Below are positions 1 to 10,165 of a stretch of 64,000 bases of DNA, one piece after another (position 1 is the stretch's first letter; every line of letters begins with the position of its first letter). The notes beneath the pieces were generated by a model. The model worked only from the letters and a program-made list of their open reading frames with translations, searched no databases and was not told where the DNA came from. The DNA is from Paraconiothyrium sp. Pb-2020 (taxonomy: Eukaryota > Ascomycota > Dothideomycetes > Pleosporales > Didymosphaeriaceae), in assembly GCA_022419385.1 (NCBI GenBank), contig JAJUBI010000003.1, positions 4,340,001 through 4,404,000 of the forward strand, in the 5' to 3' direction. The translations under genes and the position numbers were made by a program.

Positions 1-1409
1 TTATCTACGTGAGATGGCGAGTAACGTGCCGCAGGGAGCTGCTCACGTGAAGTATAGGTTGAGGAGGAGGTTTCCAGAGGTTTTAGTATGGGTGGATCAA
101 GGGTGTTCTGCCGTTGCGGTCGCTTCAACAAGTCTTGTAGCATCGCTTCTTCGCGCTCCCGTTGACCAGCTGCAGTCCGTTCTAAACTCATCTGCAGTTC
201 CTCCTCGCGCAACAACTTTACTTGTTCGTCGAAATCTATTTGCGTCATACTTCCTAGGGGCGGTTTGTTGGATCTGGATGACTGCCTTCCCTGTGTCTTT
301 GCCTCCTTCTCGTGCTGGCTTTCCTTTCCAGGTTCTTTGACTCTTTGCGTTGTAGATTGCTCTTTGCGCAGACGATCCCGCTCTGCATAGCGTCCAGTTT
401 CTAAGCTTGCAAACCTGACCTCCTTTTTTGCTATTTCTGCAGCTTGTGCTAGGGCCTCGTCTATTGGACTTTCTTCCTCCTCTTTTCGCTTGCGCCGTCT
501 TTCACGATCTATCGCCCTATCTGTGATTTCAGGAGCAGCTGCACGCGATCCACTGCCAGACGTATAGTCAGAAGAAACATATTGGTCAACGACCCCGGAA
601 AAGTTTCTTATGTTATCTTTCGCACCCAATTTGAAGGGAGCATAAGCTTGCGAAGAACTCGTTCGATTATCAGAATTTGTGCGGTGGGTGTTATATTGCG
701 TGATACGGGAAGGTCGCAATTTAAACGCAGTGTTATGAATTATTGTTCGCGGGTACTCAGGAGCACGACGACGAAGAGGCGATTCAGGTTCGGTATCATT
801 GGTGTTGTAGCTACTTTCAGAACTTGTATTGGCGTAGACGGAAGATGTCTGGCTTGTAGTGGCAGAAGAAGACGAGGAATCATAGCCGTGGCCTTGTGGC
901 ATAGCATGCCTCGTCGTAGATCCTATGACCCGGCTAATGGTTGGAGGAATTGCAATCTCAGGAATGCCGGTTCGAATGGGATAGGATGCGTCTGAGCTTG
1001 GTGATCCGACGTCTGGAGATTGTATGACAATAGGATTTTCGCCTCGACGTTCGTAGTACGTCTTAGAAAGGCGTGTACTTGGATGTTCGCTGTTCCTGCT
1101 CTTTTCGGAATTCCCTATTTGAATGACAATTCTAGGTTTTTCTGATGGACGTCGGCCGCTGGCTGATGTTGGTCTACATTCCTCGACAATGTAGCTTCGG
1201 GTTCCGGTAGGCAAAGGAGGATCCTCCGAAACCGACGAAGCCGTATCGTCTCGTGCTATCGGCGGTGCCCCTCTGTATTCACGCGTGCGCTTCTCTGGCT
1301 TAGAACATCTTCTTCCCCGGCGTCGAGCCCTTTCACACTCGAAGATATCCTGGAAAATTCGACTTCGTCCGTCCGCACCAATATAGACCTTCTCCTCGAT
1401 GCGACACAT
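1..1409 (-). CDS. Disordered fungal protein of unknown function, C-terminus cut by window edge
   Basis: An uninterrupted minus-strand frame of 469 codons runs from an ATG at 1409-1407 to the first base of the window, so the C-terminus is missing. I do not recognise a function. It starts MCRIEEKVYIGADGR and then reads RSRIFQDIFECERARRRGRRC; this basic, cysteine-containing start is typical of a group of uncharacterised filamentous-fungal proteins. The middle is rich in Ser, Pro and Arg. The last 150 visible residues are highly charged, with runs such as DRERRRKRKEEEESP, and probably form a coiled coil. No catalytic motif or membrane segment is visible. Codon use and the open frame support a real gene; any function is unknown. 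Confidence 0.75.
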   Translation of the reverse strand, partial: MCRIEEKVYIGADGRSRIFQDIFECERARRRGRRCSKPEKRTREYRGAPPIARDDTASSVSEDPPLPTGTRSYIVEECRPTSASGRRPSEKPRIVIQIGNSEKSRNSEHPSTRLSKTYYERRGENPIVIQSPDVGSPSSDASYPIRTGIPEIAIPPTISRVIGSTTRHAMPQGHGYDSSSSSATTSQTSSVYANTSSESSYNTNDTEPESPLRRRAPEYPRTIIHNTAFKLRPSRITQYNTHRTNSDNRTSSSQAYAPFKLGAKDNIRNFSGVVDQYVSSDYTSGSGSRAAAPEITDRAIDRERRRKRKEEEESPIDEALAQAAEIAKKEVRFASLETGRYAERDRLRKEQSTTQRVKEPGKESQHEKEAKTQGRQSSRSNKPPLGSMTQIDFDEQVKLLREEELQMSLERTAAGQREREEAMLQDLLKRPQRQNTLDPPILKPLETSSSTYTSREQLPAARYSPSHVD

Positions 1410-2079
1410 GATCAATGATTCTCTTCAGAAAGATGAAGAAGAAGACTCTCGACGTTGTAGGCAGAACCGACAAGGCTAAGATAGAGGCTGAGGCGTTCAT
1501 CAGTCAGCCTTGCAGGGCGCCCTACGCCTTGTCGCGTAATCCGCCAATGTCTGTCCAGATTCCCAAAAACGGTGTTGACAGGCATCGCGCATTGCAATAT
1601 GTCGAATTGTGGTACTGAAGGCTATTGACAATGTAGAGAGTCGCATGACGTAGTGAGAGTGTGAACGGCTTTCAAGGTGCAGCTAGCGAAAGTAGAAGAA
1701 GAGTAGTTACAGTATTTTGCAAGCTATCACCTTCTGTTGAGGAGAAAGCGAAGAGCCAAAATTATATGGTTGGTAATTGTTTTTGTAATGCAGTACGTTG
1801 TTGTGTGAGTGCGCCCGGGTTGCACGATAATTACCCTGGATGCAACACTCAAGATTGGCCGAAGCCCTGTTATCCGTCGTATTGATAATTGTTACGAATC
1901 GGTAATGCCGTGCAAATGCCAATTTTGCCGTCGTCTCGGCGGAGAACAAAGTCTGGGACTATGAACTTCGGCTCTGTCTCGCGCAAGCCTAGCTTCGCGG
2001 GCAAGTGCTCATGTATCTCCAGCGATCACTTTTACATTCTCAATCGGTCATGAATATTCCACGCCCTTTCTTGTCTTCT
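1410..2079. other. Intergenic, 5' side of the truncated gene and 3' side of the HYPK-like gene
   Basis: Only short overlapping open frames without recognisable protein features occur here. It must contain the promoter of the minus-strand gene ending at 1409 and the terminator of the gene ending at 2080. I see no repeat or RNA gene. Confidence 0.5.
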
Positions 2080-2510
2080 TCAAGCAAAAGCCGGCGTGAT
2101 GAAGCTAGTGATAGCTTTCAGGACGTTGCCGTCGTTGGCGCGTAGAAGTTCGGTCGCCTTAGCTTTAGGAAGCTCAAGCTCAGATACCTGAACTCAGATC
2201 AGCATTCTCGCTCCGGATCCTTCGCACCCGTTCAGCAGTAATGGTAACCTACCAGGAGGTTCACATCGCTCGCCTCAATCTTGACCGCCTTCTTCTGCGC
2301 CTCTCCACCCTTGCCATCCTTCACACTCAGATTCTTCATCGCCTTCTCCACAGCCTTGGAATCCACCTCTTTCTTTCCTGTCTCATCGTCTCCCTGCGCG
2401 TCTAGACTCGAAAGTGCAGCGGCAGCTTTGCGATCTTCGGCGCTGCCAGTCGGGGCAGGGGCATCCGAGGCTCCTTCGTGGATATTGGAAGGTTGCGGTT
2501 CTTCAGCCAT
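2080..2510 (-). CDS. HYPK-like NatA-associated protein, UBA-like C-terminus
   Basis: Two exons, 2510-2253 and 2187-2080, join across a 65-nt intron (GTAGGT donor, CAG acceptor) to give 121 residues. Residues 1-75 are acidic, Ala-rich and disordered. The last 40 residues, read across the splice, form the three-helix UBA-like domain of the HYPK/NAC-alpha type: SDVNLLVSELELPKAKATEL, then a pattern matching LL-A-DG-V-KAI, ending FAFITP-like. Known role of the family: HYPK binds ribosome-associated N-terminal acetyltransferase A (Naa10/Naa15) and tunes its activity. Length and domain order match fungal HYPK homologues. Without the splice the frame stops at GYHYC, so the second exon is needed for the domain. 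Confidence 0.85.
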
Positions 2511-3038
2511 GGTAGGTGGAATTGGTGGAACTGAAATGTTGTGCGGAGGTGTGATTCAGCGTGAGTGTTCAATAGCAGCTTGTAAAGTAGGTTGACATCA
2601 GCGGGGGACTGGAATGCCAAGAACTAGGGTGCAGTGGGGCAGGTGCAGGCGGTTCGGCTAGACTTGCTGGGAAGTGTGGCCTTTTATTTGACAGTCAGAG
2701 TCTCTCACCACTACCACTTGAAATCACGAGAACACATTGGCAGCGTCAGTAACTGGCAATCGGATTGGGACTCTGACATTAGACAGGTAGGTGTTGTAAT
2801 TTCTGTTGCCGTTTGCTATACCCATAGACCCGTTCGGTAGATGCGCGAAAGAATGTTGCATGCTTGAGTCATGACCTTGTTCGCCGCTGAAAGAGCTATG
2901 CAAATGCCAACATCTAGCATTCAAGACACGCCGATTATCTTGTTGTCTTGCTAATCATCCCTAAAATAGATTGACGTAGAACTGGTCCTGTCTTTTGGTC
3001 TAAATATCCTTAATTCTTACGATCGCTGTCCTGCCCAA
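2511..3038. other. Divergent intergenic region between HYPK-like gene and DAHP synthase
   Basis: About 530 bp without a supported gene. It should hold both promoters of the divergent pair. I see no distinctive operator or repeat. Confidence 0.5.
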
Positions 3039-4526
3039 ATGTGCTCAGCAGCAGAATGGTCGCCATCTTGTGAGTCAAGTATTCAAGCATGCATATAAAT
3101 GCTAACAACCCTAGCTTGGCAATCAAAGCCCATCAAACAAGTAGTCACATACGATGATCAAGCCGCTGTCTCAGCAGCGCTGTCAAAACTCTCAAGCTTG
3201 CCACCAATTGTCACTCCAACCGAAATCATCAAGCTGAAGTCCAGCCTCCGTGATGCTGCCCTTGGAAAATCATTCTTGCTCCAGGGGGGCGATTGTGCAG
3301 AGCTATTCTCCTATTGCGCCGATGACCCGATCAACGCCAAGATCAAGCTTCTGCTACAGATGAGCTTGGTACTTATTTGGGGGTCGAATAAGCCCGTCAT
3401 CCGCATAGGTCGCATGGCAGGCCAATACGCCAAACCACGCTCAAGTCCTACAGAGATTGTGGACGGCAAGGAGCTTCCAAGCTTCCGTGGAGATATCTTA
3501 AACGGTTTCGACCCAGCGCATCGGCATGTGGACCCCGAGAGATTGGTCACTGCGTACTTCCACTCTGCTACAACTCTCAATTACATCCGTGGACAATTGT
3601 CGAGCGGCATCGCCGACTTACACAACCCTCTCGACTGGGACCTGGGCCACGTTCAAGACGAGGGACTGCAGAAGAAATACTCCCAGATCGTATCAAACAT
3701 CTCAGAATCACTACGCTTCATGAGGACAATCGGCGCAGACACTTCGGGTCAGCTTCAGACCGTTGATCTCTACACCAGTCACGAAGGCCTTGTACTAGAG
3801 TACGAGCAAAGTCTAACACGCAAACTCAAGCATCCTGTCGGCTACCAATCCTCATTGTCAAACGATGGCCGCGGCTGGTACAACACGTCGGCGCACTTCA
3901 TTTGGATCGGCGACCGCACACGACAGATTGACGGTGGCCATGTGGAGTACTTCCGCGGTATCGAGAACCCTATTGGTATCAAGGTCGGACCATCGATGAA
4001 GAATGATGAGCTAGTGGAACTGCTTGATATCGTGAATCCGAACAAGGAGATCGGGAAGGTAACCTTAATCACACGTTACGGAAAGGACAAGGTCGAGTCT
4101 ATGCTTGGGCCCCACATCGAAGCTGTGAAGAAAAGTGGTCATGTCGTCGTTTGGCAATGCGATCCGATGCACGGGTAAGTCCAGGATCGCTCCATGTTGC
4201 CATTGATGTGACCCGATACTGATTAACTCGGCAGCAACACGCACAGTACTCCGACTGGGATCAAGACACGATCGTTCAACAGCATCTTCTCCGAGCTATC
4301 TTCTGCCCTAAAGGTCCACAAAGAGCATGGGTCTTTCCTCGGCGGTATGCATCTTGAGTTGACTGGCGATGCAGTAACAGAGTGCACCGGTGGCAGCGAA
4401 GGTTTGGCGGAGGAGGACCTCAGCTTGAATTACACGACGTACTGCGACCCCAGACTCAACGAGAAACAAGCGTTAGAGCTAGCGTTCTTGGTTGCGGGTC
4501 ACTATCGCGAGGACAGCGCTCTATAA
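3039..4526 (+). CDS. 3-deoxy-D-arabino-heptulosonate 7-phosphate synthase, class II
   Basis: Catalyses condensation of phosphoenolpyruvate and erythrose 4-phosphate, the first step of the shikimate pathway to aromatic amino acids. Exons 3039-3069, 3115-4174 and 4235-4526 give 460 residues, the usual class II size. The 31-nt first exon was chosen because it restores the family N-terminus EWSPSSWQSKPIKQ; the intron has a good CTAAC branch site. An internal ATG at 3099 lies inside this intron. Class II hallmarks seen: LLQGGDCAE, RIGRMAGQYAKPRS, FRGDILNGFDP, CDPMHGNT across the second splice, and HLELTGDAVTECTGG near the end. Class II enzymes are plant/bacterial type and occur in filamentous fungi beside the yeast-type class I enzymes; whether this copy serves primary or secondary metabolism cannot be told here. 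Confidence 0.95.
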
Positions 4527-4667
4527 GTCAGAAGCGTGCAGCACGGAGTTGTGCTGGGTATACTATCGTATTTTGATACCATCAAAAAGTATATTGAAGT
4601 TGAACTAAGGAAGTCGTTACTCCCGTCGTCATAATCTTGACAGTCAATTGGCTCGGGCTGATCACCC

Positions 4668-4677
4668 GTCACGTGAC
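4668..4677. promoter_or_regulatory. Palindromic E-box GTCACGTGAC
   Basis: A 10-bp perfect palindrome with a CACGTG core lies 103 bp upstream of the ATG at 4780. TCACGTGA is the classical site of Cbf1-type and other bHLH regulators in fungi. Its position fits a proximal promoter element; binding is inferred. Confidence 0.4.
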
Positions 4678-4779
4678 ATACCTTTATCGTGATGGTCCAT
4701 GCTTCCAGATTTCTAGCCTTGACGTTTGATCGCCTTGCATCTCAACAACTCAACACGCAGCCTATCATACTCGTACGAT

Positions 4780-5427
4780 ATGGGCTCTTCAGCGTCTAAA
4801 GGTGCGCGCGCGGCTGGCGCGACCGTTCGTAAATACCCATCTCGACCTGCTCTTTCGACAACTCGTGCTCCCCCTCCGACACAGTCCGGTAATGCTGGGC
4901 CAACGGTGCACCCGCCACCGCAGGCGAGCCAGACGAAGACAGAGGGTAAGCAACCAATGCATTCACATCCATTCCAGTACTGACTTTGGGAAGCAATTGA
5001 TCTCGACGCTCGCGATCCTCAATTTGCCTCCCGCTTAAGTTCCATTGGCGCTGTGCAACCAAACCCGCACTTCTCGCATTCATCCACATCGTCCTTCGAC
5101 CCTCAGCGAAATACCTCATCTACACAACCGTCAGATTCCTACGGAATGATGAACGAGCTGCCTCGGTCGGCATTCCCCGATCCGGGCAACAATCCAGCTT
5201 TGCGAATACTGGACGCTCGCCAAAGAATACAACAAGAGGCAGAAGAAGAGCTCGAGAACGTAGGCAGGCAAAGCTTCCGCGGGAGGAAGTACGTAGACGC
5301 CAGCACCATAACACTAGCCTTGATGCGCCGGCAGCGCGGCGAGCCAGACTCGCGCATCGAGGAGGCGCTCGGCATCAAGAAGGGGCGGTTGAGTGCACTT
5401 CGAGAAGGGACGGTTGCCTCGGTTTGA
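4780..5427 (+). CDS. Putative N-myristoylated small protein with helical C-terminal domain
   Basis: Exons 4780-4945 and 4994-5427 give 199 residues. I chose the ATG at 4780 because it begins MGSSASK, a good N-myristoylation signal (Gly2, Ser6, Lys7). The 48-nt intron has a GTAAGC donor, a TACTGAC branch site and an AAG acceptor, and joins frames so that AIDLDARDPQFASRL follows the Pro-rich linker (residues 15-55). The C-terminal 65 residues are helical, with LRILDARQRIQQEAEEELE and an ending like a helix-turn-helix (DASTITLALMRRQRGEPD, then a short IEEALGIKKG segment). I do not recognise a characterised family. The conserved-looking C-terminus suggests a real protein, perhaps membrane-tethered; function is unknown. 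Confidence 0.75.
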
Positions 5428-5682
5428 ACAATTCGTGGAAATACATACAGAGCGAAATCGAAAGAGTGCGATACCATACAACCAAAGTTCAACCCGCTGG
5501 TTCCATAACGCTAGCGGTGTCCGACTCCGCGGTTCGTTGCAAAATCAACCCCAAGAACACCAAAACGCACCCGGAAAAATACCCGATCCGGCCATATTCA
5601 ATGGCAATGCTTCTGGCTAATGCAAATCCTCCCATACCGTAACGCCCGTGTCTCATGAAAGTTCCGGCACTCGGTCCGTCCC

Positions 5683-6270
5683 TTAGGAATAGAATTCGTG
5701 GTGCTCGTAGATGAAGTTATTCAGCGCTGTCAATGCCGATATGAGGTTTTCCTGGTTGATCTCGAGGCCGTCGCCCGTCTCGCGGTCATCGCCGATCTTG
5801 ATGAGGCCGTCCATTCTTGACTTCCCAGCGCGAGACCCGCGGAGCACTCGCCATCGATTTCGACTCTGTTGAAAGGAAGGACATGAAGGCGACCACTGCT
5901 CCTTCTCGCGCAGCTTGGAGAGCTCTTCGACCATGTTGAGAAAGATGCTATGCAAAAAATTAGATGGGTTCGGGATGAAGTCCGGGTCGGGGTGAGCTTA
6001 CAGTTGAGTGAGCTTGACATCGTGGGCCCAGTTGTAGGAAGCCATCCGGAAACTGCTCCCTTGGGCTGCAATGTCGAGGAATACGAACATACACTCCTCC
6101 ACGCTGATCTCCTTTGGGATGGGGTCTTTTCGGTCGGCGTGCTCCACGAGCCAGTCGGCGAGATCGACAAAGGTGACCTGGTCCATCTTGCAGAACTCTT
6201 GAAAGCGATCGGGAATCCCATTGAGCAGACCGCGTGCTCTGTCTGCGCCCGAGATGCCCGTTACCGCCAT
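5683..6270 (-). CDS. Short protein resembling the N-terminal domain of PIF/Harbinger transposases
   Basis: Exons 6270-6002 and 5947-5683, joined over a 54-nt intron (GTAAGC..CATAG), give 177 residues. The frame opens upstream only with TTG, so the first ATG (MAVTGISG) is used. Residues 8-105 follow the helical pattern that precedes the DDE nuclease in PIF/Harbinger (DDE_4) proteins: FQEFCKMDQVTFVDLADWL, ISVEECMFVFLDIAAQGSSF, then a Trp-His segment and IFLNMVEELSKL. The DDE nuclease itself is absent and the last 65 residues match nothing I know. It could be a domesticated fragment, a relic, or an unrelated helical protein. A TATA-like TATATA lies about 85 bp upstream. Confidence 0.5.
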
Positions 6271-6352
6271 GTCAACGTGTGTCGAGGTTTTCGTCTCAGC
6301 CCGTGTTTGGTGGAGTGACGGTACATGCAGTAGGTGGTCAGGCGACACGATG

Positions 6353-6358
6353 TATATA
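6353..6358 (-). promoter_or_regulatory. TATA-like element upstream of the Harbinger-like gene
   Basis: TATATA on the minus strand about 85 bp before the ATG at 6270. Position and sequence fit a core promoter; this is inference only. Confidence 0.3.
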
Positions 6359-7019
6359 CCCGGGCTCAATTGCTGTTCCCGACAGACGAATGTTAGTTAT
6401 CTTTGACGCTCCGGGCTGTCAATGCCAGTACTGTGCGAGGGAGGAAGAACGTCTGAGACCGCGCAAGCTGCTAGCACAGGTGCATGTGATGTGAGGCGTG
6501 CAAGACCCAGACGGCGCGGTGGGGCCGGCGTCTTGTCTTTGTCCCTAGCATGTGAAAGCGCACCGGGCAACGATGACGCTGAGGTTTAGCCAATTATAGT
6601 TATCCGCCGGCGCCAAGCTGGGTGACCAAGCGTCGTCCGAAGCATCTCCAGCCTGCCATGTCCACTCCGGAGTCAGACGAGTTGCGTTTGACCGTGACCC
6701 AGCTGAAAATCCCCGTCGTGCGGCCCGTGGCTGACAGCCACGTTCAAACGCCCTTCGAACGGAGCTACAGCGCGCTTGTCTCTGCCAAGGCCAATCCTAC
6801 CGCAACAGAGATCCTAAGTCCGAGAGAAGGAGTTTAAGCCATGACTCCTGCTGTAGTCAGGTGGAATTCCGCCTAATATCATGCTGACTCACGCCCCCGA
6901 CGCGACGACGCGCTTCGCCTTCGACCTCAGTACTAATACATTGATGCTGACATAGCCCTACTCAGCCCTATCCAGTCTCCCTCCACACGCTGCGGCGCAG
7001 CCCATGTTGCAACACGACC
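6359..7019. other. Divergent intergenic region, no supported gene
   Basis: A plus-strand frame of about 60 codons begins with ATG at 6658 (MSTPESDELRL) and ends at 6837. It has no recognisable domain and could be chance. The region should hold the promoter of the regulator at 7020. Confidence 0.4.
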
Positions 7020-8228
7020 ATGCTCGGATACATATCCTCTACGCGCAAGAAGTCCTGTAAGCAGTGCGTGAAAGCGAAACGAAGGTGCGATCTCGGGTAC
7101 CCTTGTTGCAAGCGGTGCTTCTCGAAATCGCTCGACTGCGCGTACCCCAATGCGTCGGTGCGCGAAGCGGAGGTCATTATAAGGCAACGAACTCCGGATC
7201 TCGCTCCGTTGACCCAACTCGGCGACAATGACCTACTAGCTGATCTGCAGCCCGCGGGCTCTGAATTCGATCCCGCGATACTGCAGGTGTCGACGGCCGA
7301 CTCAAACTCGTCGAGTAGTCCCGAGAGCTGGAGTGACGTTGTAGGAGATTGGGAGAAGGACCAAAATGGCATGAGTAGGCAGAGGCAGGCACAGTACTGG
7401 AAGAGAAGTCGAGAGCCTGCGATTAGCACACAGATAATGCCGAAGATATGGGCACCGAGCTGGTTGAATCAAGAGCAGCTTTTGTTCATGGTGAGCAGGA
7501 TGCGAAGTTTGGTGCCGACGCTCGCCTTCACAGGGTGCAACATGTTTATTCACTCTGCGCTTTACAAATCGCATCAACCTACGGCTTTCCAGGACAGCAT
7601 CAGCCTTTCCGCGCTGTACCTCGCTAAGACGAAACAGAATGCGCCGATTTTGACAAGGGCTATTGATGAGAAGATGAATGGGCTTATAGCAAATTCGAAC
7701 GGCTGGTCTTTGCAAGAGCATCTCGCCGCTGTCCAGGCTCTGATTGTATACCAGATCATTAGACTGTTTGACGGCGACTTAATGCAGGCGGGAGTGGCGG
7801 CAAAACATAACCGATTATTGGAGCTCTGGACTGCACACCTCTGGAAACGCTCCTTCGCCGAACCGATTGCCTTTTCTAAGCCCTGGGATGCCTGGGTGTT
7901 CTACGAGTCCCTGCGCCGCACCGTCATGATATCCGTGTTCATGCGCGGAGGCTGGAGCGCGCTTACTCAAGACGGACTGTGTGATCAGGTGCCTGTATTG
8001 GCGCGGTTGCCGCTGTCGAAAGGTGATGGGTTCTGGGATATAGGGGAAGAGGAATTTGAGAAGAGGGTTGCTGGGGTAGACGGGAGAGATCAGTTGATTG
8101 CATACGGCGATTTCTCGCTGAATTGGATGCCGGGAGACGATCTAGGGGAGTTGACGGAGTTTCACAGGTTGTTGCTTGCGCCTTGTAGGGGGCACCTGGA
8201 CCCGAGGCTTTATTTGGACGGGATGTGA
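7020..8228 (+). CDS. Zn2Cys6 binuclear cluster transcription factor
   Basis: Single-exon gene, 402 residues. The N-terminal zinc cluster is at residues 13-40: Cys13-x2-Cys16-x6-Cys23-x6-Cys30-x2-Cys33-x6-Cys40, with an extra Cys at 29 and basic residues KAKRR between the second and third ligands. A Ser-rich acidic linker (about 85-125) follows. The rest is helical and resembles the C-terminal regulatory part of short fungal C6 regulators, with AVQALIVYQIIRLFDGD around residue 240 and ESLRRTVMISVFM around 300. Such proteins bind CGG triplets and often control a neighbouring pathway. The next gene on the same strand is a decayed dehydrogenase, so a local target is not obvious. Confidence 0.9.
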   Translation: MLGYISSTRKKSCKQCVKAKRRCDLGYPCCKRCFSKSLDCAYPNASVREAEVIIRQRTPDLAPLTQLGDNDLLADLQPAGSEFDPAILQVSTADSNSSSSPESWSDVVGDWEKDQNGMSRQRQAQYWKRSREPAISTQIMPKIWAPSWLNQEQLLFMVSRMRSLVPTLAFTGCNMFIHSALYKSHQPTAFQDSISLSALYLAKTKQNAPILTRAIDEKMNGLIANSNGWSLQEHLAAVQALIVYQIIRLFDGDLMQAGVAAKHNRLLELWTAHLWKRSFAEPIAFSKPWDAWVFYESLRRTVMISVFMRGGWSALTQDGLCDQVPVLARLPLSKGDGFWDIGEEEFEKRVAGVDGRDQLIAYGDFSLNWMPGDDLGELTEFHRLLLAPCRGHLDPRLYLDGM

Positions 8229-8761
8229 GGAAGAGGAAGAAGTTTTGGATTTCCATAATAAACTCCACTCCAACGACGATACGATGTACGATTTACGAGT
8301 TCCAATTTACGACATAGCACGACACCATCAACTACCCTCGACGATAGAACGAAAGCAGCTTCAAATTATGCCGAGCTATAGCACACTATACAAGTCAACA
8401 AAACTTTACGCGTTGGTCAGAAGAAGTTGCAGTACTGGTTCACGGGCCGCACGTGGTCGGAGGGATGATCCCGGCAGCATCCAGAACGGTTATACCGTGT
8501 ATACTTTGGAATGCTTTGGAGCAAGAGCTAGCGTACGACGGATAGGTATCCGACGGCACGTTGTCGATCTACCCCGCGTTCCAACGTCATTACAACACAA
8601 GTAATCAGAGAAAGACGACTGAAATGCCATCGGATACTGAAGAAGCCTATATGGCCTTCTCTCCGAAGCAAGGCGCCGCATTAGCCTCGAAACATGCCAT
8701 ATAACCTCCATGCGCCCATTCCACACGGCAGACATACCCGCAATACCATACCTCAGACATC
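8229..8761. other. Intergenic, no supported gene
   Basis: About 530 bp between the regulator and the decayed dehydrogenase. Overlapping short frames on both strands show no domain. Nothing else seen. Confidence 0.5.
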
Positions 8762-9693
8762 ATGGACGGTGCAACTTCGGCCACAGAAGTTAAGATTGTA
8801 GGCTACGTTGGGTTGGGGAATGCAGGGTTCGTCACTTCAGTCGCCCTGCTCCTTTTTGCGCACTAATCCTCGCAGCTTCTCCATAGCATTAACCTCCCAC
8901 GACGAGGCTTCAATCTTGTAGTCTACGACACCGACACCGCGAAAGTGCAAAAAGCAGCGCGTGAATGGAAAAACACAAGCGCCTCAGATGGCAGCCCTTA
9001 ATCGTTCAATGACTGTGATCTCATCGTCACCATGCTACCCAACGGCGACGTAGTCCGCGAAGTAATACTAGATAACAACGGCATCGCACCGCGCTCAAGC
9101 CCAACACCATCATAATCGATACATCCTCCTCCTCGCCCCTCTCCACCATCTCCCTCGGCAAAGATCTAGAAGCCCATTCCTTAACTCTAATCGACTCGCC
9201 CATAACCCAAACCTACATGCATGCCACAGACGCAGGTGAATACACACTAATGGTCGGCTCGTCGTCCGAGTCTATCCACCAGCGCGCTCTTCCCGTCCTG
9301 GAAAGCATGGACCGCTACATCTCCCGCATGGGCCTCTTAGGTTCCGGCCACGCCATGAAGACGATAAACAACTACGTCATGGCATCCGGTCTCTGCGCGT
9401 TGTCAGACTCTCTCGTTGCGGGGCAGAAATGGGGTTTAGACCCTCAGACCATCGTCGACGTGTTGAACGTCGGCACGGCGGCGAATATCTGTAGCTTAGA
9501 TACGGTTCGTAGAGACATGCTCACGCGGAAATTTAAGAGTGGATTTGGGCTCGGGTTGTTAGTTAAGGATTTGGAGATTACGCAGGAGTTTATGCGGGAG
9601 GTGGGCTTTGAGACGGAATTGCCGGGAGTGCTGAGGGATATTTCGGGGATGCTTTGGGGGAGGTGGATTCGGGGGCGAATCATACGGAGGTGA
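8762..9693 (+). pseudogene. Decayed beta-hydroxyacid (3-hydroxyisobutyrate-type) dehydrogenase
   Basis: The locus encodes, in pieces, an NAD(P)-dependent dehydrogenase of the 6-phosphogluconate/3-hydroxyisobutyrate family. Seen: a nucleotide-binding start GYVGLGNAG, then NLPRRGFNLVVYDTD after a probable intron, NDCDLIVTMLPNGDVVREVI, the substrate motif region LIDSPITQTYMHATDAGEYT, and a long intact helical part with GSGHAMKTINNYVMASG (catalytic-Lys segment). The pieces are not in one frame. An in-frame TAA lies at 8999-9001, a single-base loss shifts frame near 9093, another near 9665 in a G-run, and a fourth probable shift lies near 8900. The longest intact frame is 9217-9693. Either a pseudogene or a badly assembled gene; the stop codon favours decay. 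Confidence 0.8.
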
Positions 9694-10165
9694 TTAGGGG
9701 CGGGAGAAGAGGGGGGGGGTGGAGTTGAAGAGGACGGAGAGGGTGGAGAGGATTAAGGAGGAGGATCTAGGCATAGGCTTGACGGGTTGAATAGGGGGCT
9801 CTCTAAGTAATGTAAGATAGGAGAAATAGATGTGGGATGCAGGTGTGGACGGTTTGCATTGCTGGGTCTTGTCTCCACTACTGACCAAACGGTTGAGCAC
9901 ATCAGTTAGGCACATCAGTTAGGCACAACTGCACTGCATTCTTTAGCCCGGACGACCAGTCGTGTCAGCCTCAGACATCCGATATACTCGTCACCCCCAC
10001 ATGTGACATATTGCAGAAGCAAATATCTCACAAGCGCCACGATACCCATAGTATTATGTGCTACGTAACTATGCCCAAAGTTTAGAGATCGTTTGTGTGT
10101 TTATCAATTTGACCCAAAGAAAGGAAAACAGAGGAAGGTCACGAGAGCTACGCCCACTGCTCCTT
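9694..10165. other. Intergenic with a long G-run and a 13-bp tandem duplication
   Basis: A purine-rich stretch with a run of about nine Gs near 9711-9719 is followed by two tandem copies of ACATCAGTTAGGC at 9899-9924. No gene is supported. The 3' end of the AAA+ ATPase gene lies just to the right. Confidence 0.5.
9899..9924. repeat. 13-bp tandem duplication
   Basis: ACATCAGTTAGGC occurs twice head to tail. It looks like replication slippage in noncoding DNA. Confidence 0.7.

Noticed and set aside
6622..6837. Plus-strand frame of 60-71 codons
   Set aside because: Full length needs a GTG start, and no conserved feature is visible.
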